A stretch of 6,759 nt of DNA, from positions 114,018 through 120,776 of the forward strand of contig NZ_ML142854.1 in assembly GCF_004138495.1 (NCBI RefSeq), given 5' to 3'. How positions within the stretch are numbered: position 1 is the first letter of the stretch; each line of letters opens with the position of its first letter. Source of the DNA: Phytoactinopolyspora endophytica. Lineage in GTDB: Bacteria; Actinomycetota; Actinomycetes; Jiangellales; Jiangellaceae. The notes under the pieces were generated by a model that had not been told where the DNA came from, searched no databases, and was given only the letters and a program-made list of their open reading frames with translations. The position numbers and the translations under genes are program-made. Positions 5,916-6,759 of this stretch are shown here, piece after piece.

Positions 5916-6759
5916 TCAGGTGCAGCTGCCAGTCGAGACGGGGTCGGTGGCGTCGGGCGCCGCCTCCGCCATGTCGCGGACCTCGTCGAGACTGAGCGCG
6001 TAGCCGGTGTCGGGGTCGGTGAGGGACGCGGCGAAGACCACGCCGGTGACGTTGCCGTAGAGGTTGACCATGGGCCCGCCGGAGTTGCCCGGCCGGACGC
6101 TGCCGCGCACCGCGAACACGTCCCGGTTCACCTGGTCGGAGCCGTAGATGTCGTGGCCACGGAGATCGTACTGTCCGCGCACACGCACCGGAGCCGTCGT
6201 CAGCGGGTCACCCTCCGGGTAGCCGACGACGACGGCGTCGTCGCCGCTGCTGGGCACGACTTCGGCGAAGCCCAGCGGTTCCTGGGGCAGGTCCGGGACG
6301 GCCAGCACGGCGAGGTCGGTCTCCGGATCGAACTGGACGACCTGCGCTGCCAGTGGGTCGCCGTCGGCGAAGGTGACCACGGGCTCGGAGACGCCGGCCA
6401 CGACGTGCGCGTTGGTCATGACGCGCTCTTCAGCGATGACGAAACCCGTGCCCTCAAGGACACGGGAGCAGGCATCGGCCCGGCCGGTGATCTTGATGAC
6501 GCTCGCCGCGGCACGGCGGACGTCCTCGTCGCGGTGGAGGTTGCCGGACGGCGCCTCCACCTCGTCGAGAGGCTCGGACTCCCACGGCACGACGACCTCG
6601 GGGAATCCACCGGCCACGACGACGTCGTCCAGGGCCGCCCGGACGCGGTCCGGCGAGACGGGCACGGCGTCGTCGACCGTGCTCAGGATCGCCGACTCAC
6701 GGACGGACTTGGACATATGGGGAATGGCGGCGGTGGAGATGGCCAGCCCGCAGGCCCAC
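5916..6759 (-). CDS. marP: MarP-type membrane-anchored trypsin-like serine protease, 5' end outside window
   Basis: The frame is open to the right edge and codes WACGLAISTAAIP just before Met at 6716. That hydrophobic end looks like the last membrane helix of the CvpA domain that anchors MarP, so Met 6716 is internal. Numbering from this Met, a linker (about 1-65) leads to a chymotrypsin-fold protease exposed outside the membrane. His104 in TNAHVVAG, Asp134 in DPETDLAVL and Ser212 in RPGNSGGP form an intact triad. Cys83 (ADACSRVLEGTGFV) and Cys265, second from the end in GSCT, match the disulfide pair of M. tuberculosis MarP (Rv3671c). MarP is a periplasmic protease needed for acid resistance there, acting through peptidoglycan hydrolase processing. 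The gene is convergent with ephE, ending 143 bases from it. About 120-150 N-terminal residues should lie beyond the window. Orthology is inferred from motifs, disulfide and neighbour. Confidence 0.92.
   Translation of the reverse strand, partial: WACGLAISTAAIPHMSKSVRESAILSTVDDAVPVSPDRVRAALDDVVVAGGFPEVVVPWESEPLDEVEAPSGNLHRDEDVRRAAASVIKITGRADACSRVLEGTGFVIAEERVMTNAHVVAGVSEPVVTFADGDPLAAQVVQFDPETDLAVLAVPDLPQEPLGFAEVVPSSGDDAVVVGYPEGDPLTTAPVRVRGQYDLRGHDIYGSDQVNRDVFAVRGSVRPGNSGGPMVNLYGNVTGVVFAASLTDPDTGYALSLDEVRDMAEAAPDATDPVSTGSCT

Noticed and set aside
6714..6716. ATG at 6716 as the protease start
   Set aside because: The frame stays open to the window edge and encodes a hydrophobic helix end just upstream, as expected for the CvpA-like anchor of MarP.

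Overview
The window is high-GC DNA with actinomycete features: GTG starts, strong GC bias at third codon positions, long spurious antisense reading frames, a HutC-type GntR regulator, an actinobacterial holin-X-like membrane protein and a MarP-type periplasmic protease. The genus cannot be named from the sequence. No mobile element, CRISPR array, tRNA or rRNA was seen.

Left part (1-1776) is an amino-sugar or sugar-phosphate control unit. A tandem SIS-domain protein on the minus strand runs off the left edge. It is divergent from a GntR/HutC-family regulator with a UTRA ligand domain. The 261-base gap between them holds a TTGACA box, an operator-like site resembling the DasR dre element, and a perfect 9-bp inverted repeat in the probable regulator leader. 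A protein of unknown function with a DUF695-like C-terminus follows the regulator by 34 bases and may be cotranscribed.

Right part (2852-6759) looks like an envelope and pH-homeostasis neighbourhood. It contains the Na+/H+ antiporter NhaA, a small two-helix holin-like membrane protein, an EphE-like alpha/beta-hydrolase overlapping it by four bases, and a convergent MarP-type trypsin-like protease that runs off the right edge. From memory, the EphE and MarP neighbours match the M. tuberculosis Rv3670-Rv3671c arrangement. MarP is known there for acid resistance, so an antiporter nearby fits functionally.

The items most worth a second look are four. The EphE-like protein has glycine where the catalytic nucleophile should be, while the acid and histidine remain. 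A 113-base nested inverted repeat lies between ephE and marP. NhaA carries a calcium-loop-like D-x-N-x-D-G motif in its C-terminal tail. The divergent sugar-regulator promoter region has a recognisable candidate operator. No wholly new multi-gene system is evident. The nearest candidate is the coupled holin-like protein plus nucleophile-less hydrolase next to MarP.
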